From Fragum whitleyi (Eukaryota > Mollusca > Bivalvia > Cardiida > Cardiidae), in the NCBI GenBank assembly GCA_948146395.1, contig OX411546.1, forward strand, positions 22,608,449 to 22,672,448: 64,000 nucleotides of DNA, in the 5' to 3' direction. Positions 44,813 through 57,535 of the stretch are shown here, in pieces. Under the pieces are notes generated by a model, which saw only the letters and a program-made list of their open reading frames with translations, did not search any database and had not been told where the DNA came from. Position 1 is the stretch's first letter; each line of letters opens with the position of its first letter. A program made the translations under genes and the position numbers.

Positions 44813-45714
44813 AGCACCAAAAAACAATTAATTCAATTCGACAGCAAGGAAACTATTGAATTTTTTGATGAACGCAACGCTTTGGTGGTAGATTTGAACA
44901 TGGCTTTTGAGGCTAGCGAGCTTGCAGCAATTGCATTTGCAAGCGCTTTATTCTAAAAAATAAATATTACCTTTTTTCAGTATTCAGTTAACGAGAAACG
45001 TTTCAACAGTGATATTCCGCTTTTAACATTGAGTAATGTGCAAAGTTGGGTATCATTCTGAAATGTTTGCAAACGTGTCTGCATCCTGAATGTCGGACCG
45101 TTCTTGATTTGAATTTGCGTCAGTCGACACAACCTTTGATTTTGGCTAATTAGAACGCATTTAGATGTAGCAGGATTCAAAATAATAGAGTAAGAAACAT
45201 CCTGAAATTGACACTCACGCCATTCGAAATTATTCTAAATCACCCATTGAATAATATGACAATATGCGCATGGTGGCATGGACATGAACATTCTGTTTAA
45301 GGTAAATAGAGTACATGACATAATCCGTGATTTTTGCCCTGGCAGGACGGAGCCGAAATAACGGATCGTCGCAATTAAGGTTAAGGTAAATCAGTTTTTA
45401 TTTATAATAACCAATGTCTATAGAAAGACATCTTAAATAACTTGAGACCTTAAAGTGTAGGTTGCTTATCAAACAATTGTAACTTCAATTTGTCTTAGAT
45501 GTAGTTACGAGGCTTTTGTAACCAAACGATGTACTCACGTAAAATCTTTAGGCTTAAGAATACAGTTATTTGCACGCGTTAACGATAGTCGCCGATTAAC
45601 CTTTGAAAGAACCCAAAACATTGAGAAGTAACCCACCAAATTACGTCAAGGCTAAACCACGCCCTTCCAGTTGAACAATAACGCAGAGTACTTCCATTAG
45701 CACATTCGTTTAAA
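44813..45714. other. No gene seen; decayed foldback piece at about 45043-45100
   Basis: GTGCAAAGTTGGGTATCATT and GCATCCTGAATGTCGGACC resemble the right half of the foldback family. Nothing else recognised. Confidence 0.35.
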
Positions 45715-45837
45715 ACCCTACGTTCAGGATGTCAAACTGTTTGCAATTTATACCCAACTTTGCAAGCAAGTGAACTTGAAAAGTGAGATATAATTTGCAA
45801 ATAGTTTGCACCATTTTTTCATTCTTAACGCAGAGCT
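45715..45837. mobile_element. Foldback element, diverged
   Basis: CCCTACGTTCAGGATGTCAA and TTTCATTCTTAACGCAGAGC ends; centre ACCCAACTTTGCAAGC / GAAAAGTGAGATATAATTTG. Confidence 0.65.
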
Positions 45838-46155
45838 GGTACAGTGTAGTGATTTTGAACATAATTCAATATTTTGGTCTAGCAGGTCGTACCTTAGAAA
45901 ACGGCCCATTGTATTTAAGATCGGTAGATTTTTGGGAAATTTACTCTGTTTTAAAAAAAAAGTCGACATATGTATAATCAATTTAACCTAAACCATTTGC
46001 AGGTTACCAAAACCTCGTACCTTCAGCTTTTTTTTAGCTGAAGGTCTTAGAAAACATAGTTGACCTGTCACTCATTATTTTTCGTAACCTTTCGGTAATA
46101 TCCGCGAGTACATTTTCGGAATTTTATTTAAGATCATATAAAATTTAGAAATTGT

Positions 46156-46440
46156 TAAAATTGGGCCCGTGGCCTAGTGGTCTAAACAGTTCGGCCAGAA
46201 GTGTCGTTGAACTGACAAACCTGGTTCGAATATGCACGCAGTCATGCACAGAAAATTTATTTTCTAAATTGATTCATCTTTCATTTTACTATTTTTTAAT
46301 AAAAGGACAATTTTATTGTCTCTAAAATTTCTTGATTATAATACTTTGTATTGACAGTTTTTATCTTTAAAAAATCTCTCATTTCTTTAATTTTCATGGA
46401 ATCAATAAGCTGTTGTCACCTATTCAGACAAGGTTACGAC
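46156..46440 (+). repeat. tRNA-like SINE (family S4)
   Basis: GGGCCCGTGGCCTAGTGGTC and CCTGGTTCGAATATGCACGC as head. The body ends CATGGAATCAATAAGCTGTT / GTCACCTATTC. The reverse-orientation copy is at about 57985-58255. Confidence 0.55.
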
Positions 46441-46444
46441 GTTT

Positions 46445-48054
46445 TTGATCGTCACCTTTGCATTTTGTTTGTTCTCTGATGCAGCGACTGCACTAAATTA
46501 TTTTCTTTTGTCCATGCAATTCAATGCTACTGATATAATTTCTTTTTTTGTACATTTCGATTTTTTCGTTAATTTCTGTTTATTCTTTTTACGGAGTTCT
46601 TTAACCTATTATTCATTTCATTTTACCAGACCATGATACAAAGATCGAGAAAAGAGAATCGTGACTTTATCCCGTACTTTTCTAAAAACCATCTTTAAGT
46701 TGAGCGTAGGCTACTTAGCAATAGGAAATCACTTCAGTGATGCAGAATATCAAACGGATCACCCATGCAGAACGATGAACAAAATAAAGTAATCTGTGTC
46801 GTGTCTTTTTTACATTATTTGTTCATAAGATCTAAATAGCCTTAAAAGTAATATCGTATTTAAAAAAAAGAAATGAAAAAAGAAAAGCTGAAAGGCAGTT
46901 TCGATCCTCGGACCTCTAGAGGCATTGCAAGTCTTACACCGACCTTACACGTAGCTATATCTGGTCAGTTATAACGATAGGGTATATTTTGTTATTTGAG
47001 AGAAACATTCTCGTATTTTCAATCTATATAAGGAAGTGGGTTCCGAATATCAATGAAGGTCAACAGGAATATTTAATGAGCGACAGGTCAATAATGTTTC
47101 ACAATACGAGGATTTGGTCACCTGGTGATGGAATATGTTTATTTGCACTGAACACGTTAAACTTTTGGGTTAGGGGTATTTTTTTATGCACGCGCCAACG
47201 CCAACCAACTGATGAAATAAACTCTCCAAATTAACAATCACGCACGACTTAGCCACACCATGTTAGGTGAATATTTACGTAGAATACGAAGCAAGGTAGC
47301 AGATAATAACAAAAATAATTTGAGAGTACATTTTCAATGCAAAAATACACGTTTTTCTCACTGATGGTGTTTAACAACGGACATAAAAACCAACATAAAC
47401 TGTATGTTCCCATTATCTTCTCAAAATGCTGACAGAATAGCTAGACTTTAATAGATAAGGTTAGACGATTGACAAAAAGTGACATCGAAGCGATGGCCGC
47501 ACGATTTCCTTCATAATCCTTGATTCTTAACAAGAAAGAACGTCAATGTCTCGAGATATATGATATGCCCGAACCCACACACGACTAGACTTGACAGCTC
47601 CCAAAAGGCATATTGAAGGGGATATTTGATTTCTTATAAATGGACAACGTTCCAGTGTAGAAACATGCAGTTTTTTCATGGGTACAGGGTTGATACAAAT
47701 GTTTTTTTTTTTTTTGGTTTTGAACAAGTGTAGACATAGGTTTTCGAAATTGTGTAGACAGATTGTTTGAATCCGTGTAGATCAGTTACTGCGTTTGATT
47801 ATCATATCGCATCAAGTTTTGAAAGAATCCGGGTTATTATTTTGTGTAGTTTTGTTGACATAAGGGAATTACTTTATAGTATATATTCAAATCTGTAATT
47901 ATAAAACTTGCAAAATTCGAGGATGGACTTTTGAAATTCGTAGGTTTTATGATTATCATAAACATTTGATGAAAAAAATTTAAAAAATGATTTCCACTTC
48001 AAAATTATTACACTGTACAAGGTATACGATATGATAAATAAATGAAGAGATATT
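46445..48054. other. No gene seen; tRNA-like fragment at 46885-46965 (minus)
   Basis: TTTCGATCCTCGGACCTCTA is an inverted B-box-like remnant. The rest is AT-rich, without recognisable features. Confidence 0.35.
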
Positions 48055-48244
48055 TAAGGTAGTGGACCCGGAATAGTTCTGCAACATTTCGGAACTCGTG
48101 AACTTTCACAATGTTGACCGAGGTAACCTAATAGAAATCATTACCTAGGTTTCCTAACGGAAATCATTCGGCAACCTCGGTTAACACGGTTAGAGTTCAT
48201 TACCTCCGAAAGGTTGCGGAAGTATTACGGGTCCACTATCTTTA
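48055..48244. mobile_element. Foldback element with GGTAGTGGACCC arms
   Basis: AAGGTAGTGGACCCGGAATA and TATTACGGGTCCACTATCTT pair; the inside has GTTGACCGAGGTAACCTAAT / GGCAACCTCGGTTAACACG. Related to 36095-36260. Confidence 0.8.
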
Positions 48245-49603
48245 TAATGGCTTTTACACTAAACCCCCCTTTTCTCTGTGATACAACATAATGGGATGAA
48301 ATGTGGTAATTTACACATGATCGAATGCTTAGAAACATTCGTGAAAATCCGTGCATAAATGAAAAACTAGATGTGTTGACCAGAAACGGACGGACGAACT
48401 CTCGGACGGACGGACAAACGGAGAAAATGGTACCAATATATGTCTACCTTCGACTGCGTAGCACCATTAGGTTCCAAGGGCCCGTTTTATTAAACATCTT
48501 ACGATCAACTTTCGCGCAAGTAAAAAATTAAAGTTGCTTCTACAGTAACTAAATGTGGAATTCTACCATGCATCATCCCATTGGAATCGTCTTCTTAAGA
48601 GAATCTATCCATCAATGAAAACACCAGTTACGATTTGTGGTTTTGCTTTACGATTAATTTTTTTCGTAAGAAGTTTAGTAAAACGGTCCCAAATAACATC
48701 CATATGAATATAAGACAAATGTGTTTCCAAGACCTTTCACAGTGGCATTCCTTTATCCTTAGAAATGTCGTAGAATACTGTTAAATGTCAGAATTTTAGG
48801 CCTGTATTCTTTTCGTTGTGTTTCGAAAACCTGTACTTTCCGTCGAAAAGATATTTTATATTTTCTTGGCGAGGAGAAAGACATCTGAAATATAAAGATG
48901 ATCATTTTATAAACGTAAATGAAAAGAGTATTTTTGGTATTTTGACACTCTCTGTATAATATTGTCACAAAATTGGCATTATGTCACGGCCTCTAACTAA
49001 TAAAAAGCCTCTTCTATAATTAGTTCCAAGTCGAGAAATTTGCTCGAACGATAGATTATCACTTGATAATCTCACCACAAAACCAGTTAAAATCCAAAAA
49101 GTTTATGTAGCGTGGTTTGATTTACCCGATTCTGACCCCTGCAATTTAGATAGATTAAATCTGATTATTCCTACTCAGATTTGCACGTGCTTTCAATGGA
49201 ATGAATTACAAACGCTTTTCAATGTTAAACATTTCTTGTAAATTGATAAAATATGCCGGTAATTGTTATATAAGCACAATTACTAATTGGTAATTGTTAT
49301 ACTAAGAACCCTGGCTATACTCTTTCAGTTTCTGTTCCGGTCCTTTGATCAAGGAGTCAGCGTGTGCTATACCTATGGATGGCATTTTCTGTAGACGTCG
49401 TTATAGGCCTTATACTACTCATGAGCGAGTCGTTGCTCGTCAAGAAAAGTGAACTGGTGTTCCTTATTCGTGTTTCAATAGTAAAAGACTCGATGCTTCG
49501 ATCTCTTGTCAGCTATTGCCCGTTATTATCTAGAAGTAGGGGTAGACAATCTTTGAAGCTGGATAACTACTCTTCAAATAGCTACCCAGAAGCAGTTCGT
49601 GCG
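48245..49603. other. No gene seen upstream of the assembly gap
   Basis: Contains a short GGACGGACGGACAAACGGA tract (about 48387-48422) like the HINE microsatellite in reverse orientation, and little else. Confidence 0.35.
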
Positions 49604-49803
49604 NNNNNNNNNNNNNNNNNNNNNNNNNNNNNNNNNNNNNNNNNNNNNNNNNNNNNNNNNNNNNNNNNNNNNNNNNNNNNNNNNNNNNNNNNNNNNNNNN
49701 NNNNNNNNNNNNNNNNNNNNNNNNNNNNNNNNNNNNNNNNNNNNNNNNNNNNNNNNNNNNNNNNNNNNNNNNNNNNNNNNNNNNNNNNNNNNNNNNNNNN
49801 NNN
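49604..49803. other. Assembly gap of exactly 200 N
   Basis: A round-number run of N directly abutting a (CT)n tract, so the true size is unknown. Long Ser/Leu or Arg/Glu ORFs predicted across it are artefacts. Confidence 0.99.
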
Positions 49804-49950
<147 letters not shown>

Positions 49951-50022
49951 CTTACTCGCTCAAAATTGCTCTTCACTTCTCTCTCAATATAAAATGTACT
50001 TTGAATAAGATTTTCAGTCTAA

Positions 50023-50232
50023 TTACCCGCATATATTGCTATCCATGTTATTTACGCATTTTCCGTCTACGTAGCCTGGCGGTGATTTACACCGTGCGCC
50101 AACACTGCAGAAACCTAGCCAATTGATACAGAGTCTATTGTAGTTGTTATTGAAGCCTGCTTTCAACACATCCATAGCAACACTAGTATGGAATGCCACC
50201 AAAAACACCATGAATATCCATCTGTGGTCCAT
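50023..50232 (-). CDS. Small secreted cysteine-rich peptide, gene 1
   Basis: 69 residues in one coding exon. Residues 1-19 (MDHRWIFMVFLVAFHTSVA) look like a signal peptide with a cleavage site near VA/MD. The mature part has five cysteines (C-x6-C-x5-C-x10-C-x8-C) around the strongly conserved VGARCKSPPGYVDGKCVN. An acceptor (TATTTTGCAG, exon from 50242) sits ten bases before the ATG, so a non-coding first exon is expected; a TATA box and donor are visible at about 52230-52282. The stop lies in TGCGGGTAATTAG, which also reads as a possible donor (G|GTAATT). Secretion and disulfide content suggest a host-defence or signalling peptide, but I recognise no family. The paralogue at 61341-61547 keeps the signal and core and varies around the first and last cysteines. 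Confidence 0.75.
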   Translation of the reverse strand: MDHRWIFMVFLVAFHTSVAMDVLKAGFNNNYNRLCINWLGFCSVGARCKSPPGYVDGKCVNNMDSNICG

Positions 50233-50575
50233 CGAGAAAAATCTGCAAAATAAAAACTTAAATTACTACTCGTATAATTAGCCCTTGTCATACTGTTTAC
50301 GACATACAGTTTAAAACATTTCGAAATTGATACTCATTCCGATCATTCATTCTAAATGATTCACTCAGCACTCCAATCAATTATTCGTAACACTCACTCG
50401 AATCGATCAAAACGCGCCAAAATTATTAAAAAAAACATTCGAAATTATTCGAGACGATCATTATTTAACTCAAACCATTCAAAATATTCTATGATTTTAT
50501 TGGCTGGTGTGGATTTTAAAGTATTTGATTACTCCACGAAGACACACAAACAGAAAATAACGTATAATTTTGTTA

Positions 50576-50650
50576 AATGGAGGTAATTAATATCGCTAAT
50601 TTTGTTCATCTTGAACAAAATTAGCGAAATTGGATTACCTCCATTTAATA
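50576..50650. repeat. Palindrome of the GGATTACCTCC repeat
   Basis: AAATGGAGGTAATTAATATC...CTAATTTTGTTC pairs with GAACAAAATTAG...GGATTACCTCCATTTA. The same hairpin lies at about 62817-62893. Confidence 0.8.
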
Positions 50651-50821
50651 ACACTCAAACACGCTCCACACACTCATTCAATTCAATCCAATATAATTCC
50701 GAAATCATTCATCTAGTCAATTTCAAGATGCTGTCAATCCTGCTGAAGCAGATGGTGTTGGTTTGGTTTAAACCCATTTATTTTACATCGATTGGGAAAC
50801 AAGTTCTTACAACTTAGATTA

Positions 50822-50990
50822 ATCCCTCTTGATTCTGCTTCCTGGAAAATTCACCAGTACTCGCGCCGAATGTGTGGGCCTATGAAAGAACCAAGATCGA
50901 TAGCCGCTCCTGGGAATCGAACTCAGGACCTTTAGGTCAAGAGACCGACGCGCTACCTCTAAACCACGGACACCACACAGACGGTGTTGA
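50822..50990 (-). repeat. tRNA-derived SINE (family S3), reverse orientation
   Basis: Reverse complement reads GTGGTTTAGAGGTAGCGCGT and TCCTGAGTTCGATTCCCAGG (A and B boxes), then a body ending near GAAGCAGAATCAAGAGGGAT. Confidence 0.7.
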
Positions 50991-51114
50991 CAAATGTAAA
51001 CCTGCACAGACGTATAGTCCAATCTTAGCCTGCACGCCCCGCTTTCTTCTTTTTTATTCTTTTTTGTTATTGTAGCAATAACTTACGAAAACTAATTGAA
51101 ATGTACACAACGTG

Positions 51115-51180
51115 TTTTTTTTTGGTTTTTTTTTTTTTTGTTGTTGTTGTTGTTTTGTTGTTGTTGTTGTTGTTGCAACA
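51115..51180 (+). repeat. Poly-T and (GTT)n microsatellite
   Basis: T-rich run followed by about a dozen GTT units. Confidence 0.9.
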
Positions 51181-52200
51181 AGTTTTTTTCATACCAATTA
51201 AGCCTGTTTAATTCAGACAGTCTATTTTAAGAAACAGTTTGCATACACTTTCATCTGAATTTCTATGATTATCAAAGGCTTTTATGATTAAGCACGGAAA
51301 ATGGTTGCATGATAAAATAGAAAAACTTGTAAGTGTCATAAGTTATATGGCCTCGGCAGCGAATATTACAATGACTCGGCTAAGCCTCATCAGGACAAAG
51401 TCCACCAACCTCGATCAGATAGTATTCATATTTTAAAACGCAAAACAAGTTATTTTCTAACACTTAACGCCCCAAGTTAATAAAATATGTTTATTTAGCT
51501 TTGCTTTGATGCGAAAAAATTGATTGTTAAATCTTTTGAAATTGTTGCTTTCCTTTGATGGAAAGAAAGACCTTGAAATAATTTACTAATGTCAAAAACT
51601 TATGTTAATTGGTAACAAAGTTTTGAATGTTTTTATTCGTGTAATTATGTTTTTTATTCATGTAATTATTTCATTTTTTTATCTTAACATAATTTGAATA
51701 TCCATAGTTATATAATTTGTCTAAAATTTATGGCTGAAATAGCCTTTTCTGGCATATCTTATGAGTTTTTAATTCCTTCAAATATTGCAAAAATTTCATG
51801 AAAAAATATATGACATGAGTTAATTACAGTAAACAGTGTTACTGCTATGATACCATATTCTCTTCGTTAACAAAACTCCCGGTTTTATTTATGCATTTTT
51901 ATTAAGTTATTTTTGCGTAAAAATAAAGCTATAATTACATAATGACATTTGGCCCTCCAAACCAAATGTTTCAGTTTCAACACAGGGTGGAGGGGGTGGG
52001 GGATTTCGAGACTATAACGCTTAATGAAAAAGAAGTGATTGAGGAAGTTATTTGATACCTGCAAAGTTTTTTTTTTTAAATTTTTTTATCGTTTAAATAT
52101 TAATCATTCGTCAAATTCACACAAAAATGCACCTTTTTTCGTCTTAATTCCTGCCTTACAAATTAAACAAAATTTTAAGAATAAGTATTTACCTTGTAAA
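51181..52200. other. Probable intron of peptide gene 1; no other feature seen
   Basis: AT-rich. A G-rich GGTGGAGGGGGTGGGGG tract lies near 51986. No coding exon recognised. Confidence 0.35.
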
Positions 52201-52228
52201 TGCCAGAAGTTGTCCGAAAAATATACTC

Positions 52229-52282
52229 ACGTGTGGACAGTTAGCTTTGAGATATGACAAGAAAAATGTCCCAATACTTATA
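52229..52282 (-). promoter_or_regulatory. Putative promoter and first exon of peptide gene 1
   Basis: On the minus strand, TATAAGTATT (52273-52282) is followed 40 bases on by CCACAC|GTGAGTAT, a good donor with GT at 52229-52230. The first exon would then be only about 20 bases and untranslated. The same block recurs upstream of the second locus (63722-63787). Confidence 0.45.
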
Positions 52283-52879
52283 CAGAGACAAAGAAAGACT
52301 GCTTTGATAAAAAGAATGGCGAATGATTTATAGTTCAACCGACTTATTCGAAAACTCGGGGAAATGTAGTATAGCCAGGAGTAGGAGTGGACTGAACTGA
52401 AATTTTATCAAGCATGAGATAACGGTACTTAATTACAAATACAATCACCTATATACTTATAGAGTAAAGAAGCTCATCACAAAAACACCCTTTTTCTCCC
52501 TATCGGTATTCAATGCTTTTTGACGTTTCAATTTTAGTTTCTTTATGATGAAGTCAGTTTCGAATGCATGTTACTTTTAAGCTATGATACATGACGTTTA
52601 CCGATGTAATTCAATGGATGGTAGAGATGTCAGTTGTTCTGCGTTTCTTTGATCTTTCAGTATAGTCAGAGACCGTGACGGCAAAAATTTCGTTGGTCCG
52701 AATTTATCTAAATTAACTCGTCGAAAATGTGTTTATAAACATTCGAATTGCGTGGTTTATTCCTTGGCTAATTTCGCCTGAGACTCTGTTTATTTTCCGT
52801 GGGTGAAATCGAAAAATCCCGATAGTCGACGATTTCCGCTAATTTGAGTTACGAATTAAGTGTTAACTGGCGACCGATA

Positions 52880-52985
52880 GACTAATCAAACCGGTGGTGT
52901 AGAGGTTTTGACATCTACCCCTGGTCCGCGAGACCACGAGTTCAAAGCGAGTAGAGAAATTATATTTTTCTAACTCAAATCTTCT
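52880..52985 (+). repeat. tRNA-like fragment
   Basis: GGTGGTGTAGAGGTTTTGAC and GAGACCACGAGTTCAAAGCG resemble tRNA A and B boxes; the ends do not pair. Confidence 0.35.
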
Positions 52986-53471
52986 ATATTTTGTCTGCCT
53001 TACAAACACTTATGACTTTTTTTATCGGAAGGGATGGCGTTATTCACTTTTCTGGTCAATCAAATTAAGACATTTCTAAAAAAAACGTCTTCTAATAAAG
53101 CTATCATTTTAATCTACTTAACATTGTATCAAATTCATTCGAAAAAAAAGATTGCAATAATCTTTTCCAATGTGAATGTGTTCTACTTGTCTCTTCAGTT
53201 TTTTCTAGCACATACAAACAAAAATACGACTTCTTCTAATACTACCAAAAATATATGATGATAAAACAACAACAACAAATGAAGCTCTTCTGATCTCGAG
53301 TACCTATGTGGTAACTTTGGCAGTATTATTCTTCTTCTTCGAGGTTTCGGAGACGAGATCGAAACAAGGCTTAGCAAGAAAATTATGTTCACGGTTCTCA
53401 AAAAATGGGAAACATATTTTCCTCGCGATTTCAGATACATAAGTTAATGATTCACTTTTATAAAAGACTTC

Positions 53472-53828
53472 AAGGTACAGTTAATCTTGCTCGAGCGACC
53501 ACGCTTTCGTGCGAACATTTTTATTAAGCGACCGTTTTCAAAATTCCCTTCTTTAGATAAAAAAAATATCCTAAAAAGTAGGTATTGTTGATCAAGAAAT
53601 TATTGAAAATGAATCCTTTGATATTAAAACTAAAAAAAATCGTCTCAATAAGACGATTCAGGCTATTGAGTTATAATAGCATAAGATTACGCAATAATAT
53701 GCATATTCAATAAAAAAAAAGTATGCTTCTTATTTGTGAACAAAATGTGTATTAAGCGACCATTTTCTTTAACAACCGCTTTTTGATAGTCCTTTTAGTG
53801 GTCGCTTAAAACAAGTTTGACTGTACCT
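53472..53828. mobile_element. Short element with AAGGTACAGTTAATCTTG inverted ends
   Basis: Left CAAGGTACAGTTAATCTTG and GAGCGACCACG; right TGGTCGCTTAAAACAAGTTT and GACTGTACCT. About 357 bp, with repeated ATTAAGCGACC words inside. Confidence 0.7.
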
Positions 53829-53934
53829 GAGATATCGCAAAAGGATTAAACTGGAAGTGGTCGTTTTCTGATATCAAAAAGGAAAAAATCCTTTAGTGTG
53901 GGCTTTAAAGGAGAAGAAATAAAGTATGAACAAA

Positions 53935-54005
53935 AAAGGGGGCGTCGGAGGTTTGAACTCATAGAAGAATGATCGTAAGTGTGCACCTTAACCGACTAAG
54001 CTATC
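53935..54005 (-). repeat. tRNA-like fragment, reverse orientation
   Basis: GGAGGTTTGAACTCATAGAA and ACCGACTAAGCTATCATTTC read in reverse like B-box and A-box regions. Confidence 0.35.
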
Positions 54006-54187
54006 ATTTCTTGCTCTTACTCTCTGGTTAAATTGTGTATTTATCAATAAATGATTAACGGTTAATTCAATAAGAACTCGGAAATCTTCCGAAGATATAT
54101 GGAATATGCACTGAGTCTCAGGCGAAATTAGCCAAATAATACCTAGACTCATCTTATTCGTAAGTAAACAAACAGTATCCTTTTCCT

Positions 54188-54900
54188 TTTTAGCTCACCT
54201 GAGCACAACGTGTTCAAGCTTTTGTGATCACCGTTTGTCCGTCGTGCGTCGTCGGTCGTGATTCGTGCGTCGGAATCGTCAACAGTTCTTTCAATATCTT
54301 CTCCTAAGTTACCAATAGGCAAATTTCAACCTAACTTGGCAAAAATGTTCCTTGAATGAACCTTATCAAATGTTCGTTAAATTTTGATTGACCACCTAAT
54401 CAGGGCATGGCAGAGAGGATCAGTGTTTTACCCGGAAACCTATAAAAGTATTCTTCTCAGGAACCCCTAGGCAAATAAGGGGCGTAGCAGTGCGAGGCAG
54501 TTTTTGACCAGTGGGCACATGCAATGAAATTTGGCTGAAATGTTTCTTGGTGACGCTTCTTAAACCACGTTTCGCGAAATTCTGTTTCTCCAATAAATAT
54601 GGCCGTGGCAGGGGTGGACCTTTTCCATGAACTCTGTGAAGAATATCTCCTTATCCAATCGACTATTTTCAATGAAACTTCGTGAGCCTGTTCCTTTGCT
54701 GACCTTTTTCAAAAATTCTTAGCGACATTCCGATAGGGCAATAAATATTGGCGTGGCAGGGCGGGCCTATTTCTACTTTGAATTCTTAAGATAACATATT
54801 CTTCCTATCCACTAGGCAAATTAGAATGCAACTTTGCCAGAATGTTACTTCGGTGAAATCCACTGGATCATTGAAATTCAGGGCCATTTTTTGATTCATA
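54188..54900 (+). mobile_element. HINE-like element family 1, diverged, 3' end not found
   Basis: TTTTTAGCTCACCTGAGCAC with decayed hairpin, then GTCCGTCGTGCGTCGTCG, then roughly four units with CTAGGCAAAT and GGCGTGGCAGGGCG-like words. Confidence 0.65.
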
Positions 54901-55073
54901 TAAACTCACTGCCTAACTAGTGATTATTTTTTTAAAAGCTATACCCTGTTTTCGTTCATTCACCCTATCAGACGTTATCTAAGCGGAACCAAATGAGTGA
55001 AGTCATCATGAATGTAATTACGGCGCAAAATGACGCGTTTTTAATAAAAACAAAGTCCTATATTTTTCAATTC

Positions 55074-55219
55074 AGCTTTTGTTATTCACTCAAAGAAATA
55101 AAAATCGATTTTATTCGATAAACAAAGGATCAATCTATGTTGTTGCATCAAAGACATAGATTGATCCTTTGTTTATCGAATAAAATCGATTTATATTTTT
55201 TTCAGTGAACAACAAAAGC
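55074..55219. mobile_element. Long palindrome with a perfect 38-bp stem core
   Basis: 55102-55139 is the exact reverse complement of 55155-55192 (AAATCGATTTTATTCGATAA... / ...TTATCGAATAAAATCGATTT), loop 15 bases. Imperfect pairing continues out to AGCTTTTGTT at 55074 and AACAAAAGCT at 55219. Confidence 0.9.
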
Positions 55220-55859
55220 TGCATTTTCACGAGGGGCTCCCTTTCAACAAAAATAGCAAAAAAAAAAAAAAAAAAGAAACTCTACATGACATAGTAAGGG
55301 CTGTAGTGTTGATATGAAACAATATAGACTGAAAAGGTCAATATAACATGAAACTTGAATGCAATATCCATTGGTGTTTTGGAAGGGTCATCACCGGATG
55401 TCTGTAGAATGGGATTTTATTGGAAGTCAAAGGACTAAAAAAAATCACAGAAATGAAGGAAAATATTTCGGTTATGTTTTGAGTATATCATGCCTCGAAG
55501 TTTTCGTGCTTAAAGTCGTTCAAATATCATGAGTGACAAACGTCTAAGATAAACACCCAAAATTGTCTTGCAGTTATCCTTCCTATGATGAAATAATGAG
55601 AAAATGTGCGTTTGTAACAAAGCCACTACATGACGTCGCTTATCTTATCTCGACCGATACCTCTAGTGGTTGCGAACCGATTTTTTGTTCGTTATTATCA
55701 TCGCTTTCAATAGTTTTATAATAAAAATTCGACAGCTGGTGCACCTATCCATATTTACTTGTCGTTTCTCACGGCACGGCTAGAACAAAAAATCTGAGCC
55801 ACCAGTCGCCTTTGTAACTTAGGCTTATCACTCGCCCATTCTGTGGGAGACAACAAACA

Positions 55860-56030
55860 ATATTTCACAGGAAGGTAGATTGATCATTATTGATTAAGAA
55901 AATAATTCAAGGTTGATAAGTTTCGACCCTGGTCAGTCTGCGCAGTCTGCGCAGTCCGCGCAGTCTGACAAGGATCGACACTAAACGCACTACCCAGATG
56001 GTCCTTTTTGCGTCACGGTATACATTCTTT
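55860..56030 (+). mobile_element. MITE family A, left end lost
   Basis: CACAGGAAGGTAGATTGATC, palindrome GACCCTGGTCAGTCTGCGCA / GCAGTCTGACAAGGATCGAC, and terminus CAGATGGTCCTTTTTGCGTC. Confidence 0.65.
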
Positions 56031-56712
56031 AAAAACCCGTCCAAAAACAATTGAGTATTAAAACCTTTTCACCTTAATGTATGAATCCGCTTCGCGTATT
56101 CATACATTGTGATTAGGCTTTTAGTTTCATACCTTAATGAAATCAACAAATACTATCTTCATCTCTTAAATGTTTTGTAAATAGCGTGAATCATCGACCT
56201 GGTTCAGACTGCGCGGATAGCGCAGTCTAATCGGGATCTATGGATTTTCGCACGCTGTAGATGTTCCATTTGTGACATCAAAAATGAATCAAAGTACAAT
56301 GAGGTAATCTCACTAGGGGGGAGATAAGTTGGTTCAATGGCACTCAAAGACAAAGTAAGAGGTTATTTAAAGTATTTAAAATGAAGTTTTTACGTTTTTC
56401 TTTTGTGAAACTGACTTAAGCGTGTCCGAGAAAAGGTCTAATAGTATTTTAAAAGATATATCCTTTGCCATTCGTTCACGAAACAAATACTTATCTTTTT
56501 TTTTCTTTTCTTTTTCAATTTTACAATTGTATATTCAACTTCTTTTTTATCTTCTTGTCTTTGTTATATGCGAATGAATCAAAGACATTGACAATTGTTT
56601 CATATTCCGATTTCGTTTTTGATAGCCTGCATACCAAACATTGGATTATGAAACAATTGCCTATCACGGTATAAGAGTCGGATTTCAAACATTACGTATT
56701 TTTGCGTGATCT

Positions 56713-56975
56713 GAGGTGCGTTTTTTAGATCAAGATAAAAAATTCCGCTGATAAGATTTTTAAGACGTCATAAGAAACGATTTCCAATATTTGGAGTGAA
56801 AACATTCGACGTCGTCAAGGCTACTCGTTTTAAGCCAATGCAAAATCATCTTCGTTTCCTCATTAAGATATCTTAAGATTCTTAATAAGCCGCTTAAAAA
56901 TCTTAACCTAAAAAACGCTACATCTTAAAAATCTTAATGAGATTCTTAAGAATCTTAATCTAAGAAACGCACCTC
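56713..56975 (+). mobile_element. MITE family C
   Basis: GAGGTGCGTTTTTTAG to AAGAAACGCACCTC, body like 31364-31626 (TTTTAAGCCAATGCAAAATC, TTAAGATATCTTAAGATTCT). Confidence 0.8.
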
Positions 56976-57204
56976 TGTTTGATCATCAAGTAATTTCCCC
57001 ATTCGGAACCCCACTCGGCCAATCTCACGATCAACCTTGGATGTACATAGACGGACTGTTTTTGAAAATAACGGAAAAACCTTGGAAAAACTCGATGACG
57101 TCAGACAAAATGGCGTTAGCCCTCGAAACTTTGAGTGAAAGCATTCGACGTCGCAAACGCTACTCGTTTCAGTGAAACCATCGTATCCTTATATAACTTT
57201 TTTT

Positions 57205-57290
57205 AGATTCTTAATTAACGGCTGAAAAATCTTTATTCTTGAGAATGATCCGTCATTCTCAAAAATTAAAATTTTTCAGCCGTTATTTAC
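57205..57290. repeat. Palindrome
   Basis: AACGGCTGAAAAATCTTTAT and AAAATTTTTCAGCCGTTATT, with inner TGAGAATGATCCGTCATTCTCA. Confidence 0.75.
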
Positions 57291-57535
57291 CGTAAAAGAT
57301 ATAAATCTAAAGATAGCGCCGGTTATTTCCGCGCTTGTTTTTTCATACACTGTTTCCGCCTAACAAAATGCACAATTGTGTTACATACCCACCCGCTTTA
57401 CATACATCCGAGGTGTGTTGCAATTTACGGAAATGGCCGAGTGATGTTCCGAATGGTAATTTCCTATTACTCAGTAGCCCACACACATCACAAAAATGGG
57501 TTAAAATTGTCACATTCCTCTTTTCTAGGTCTCTG

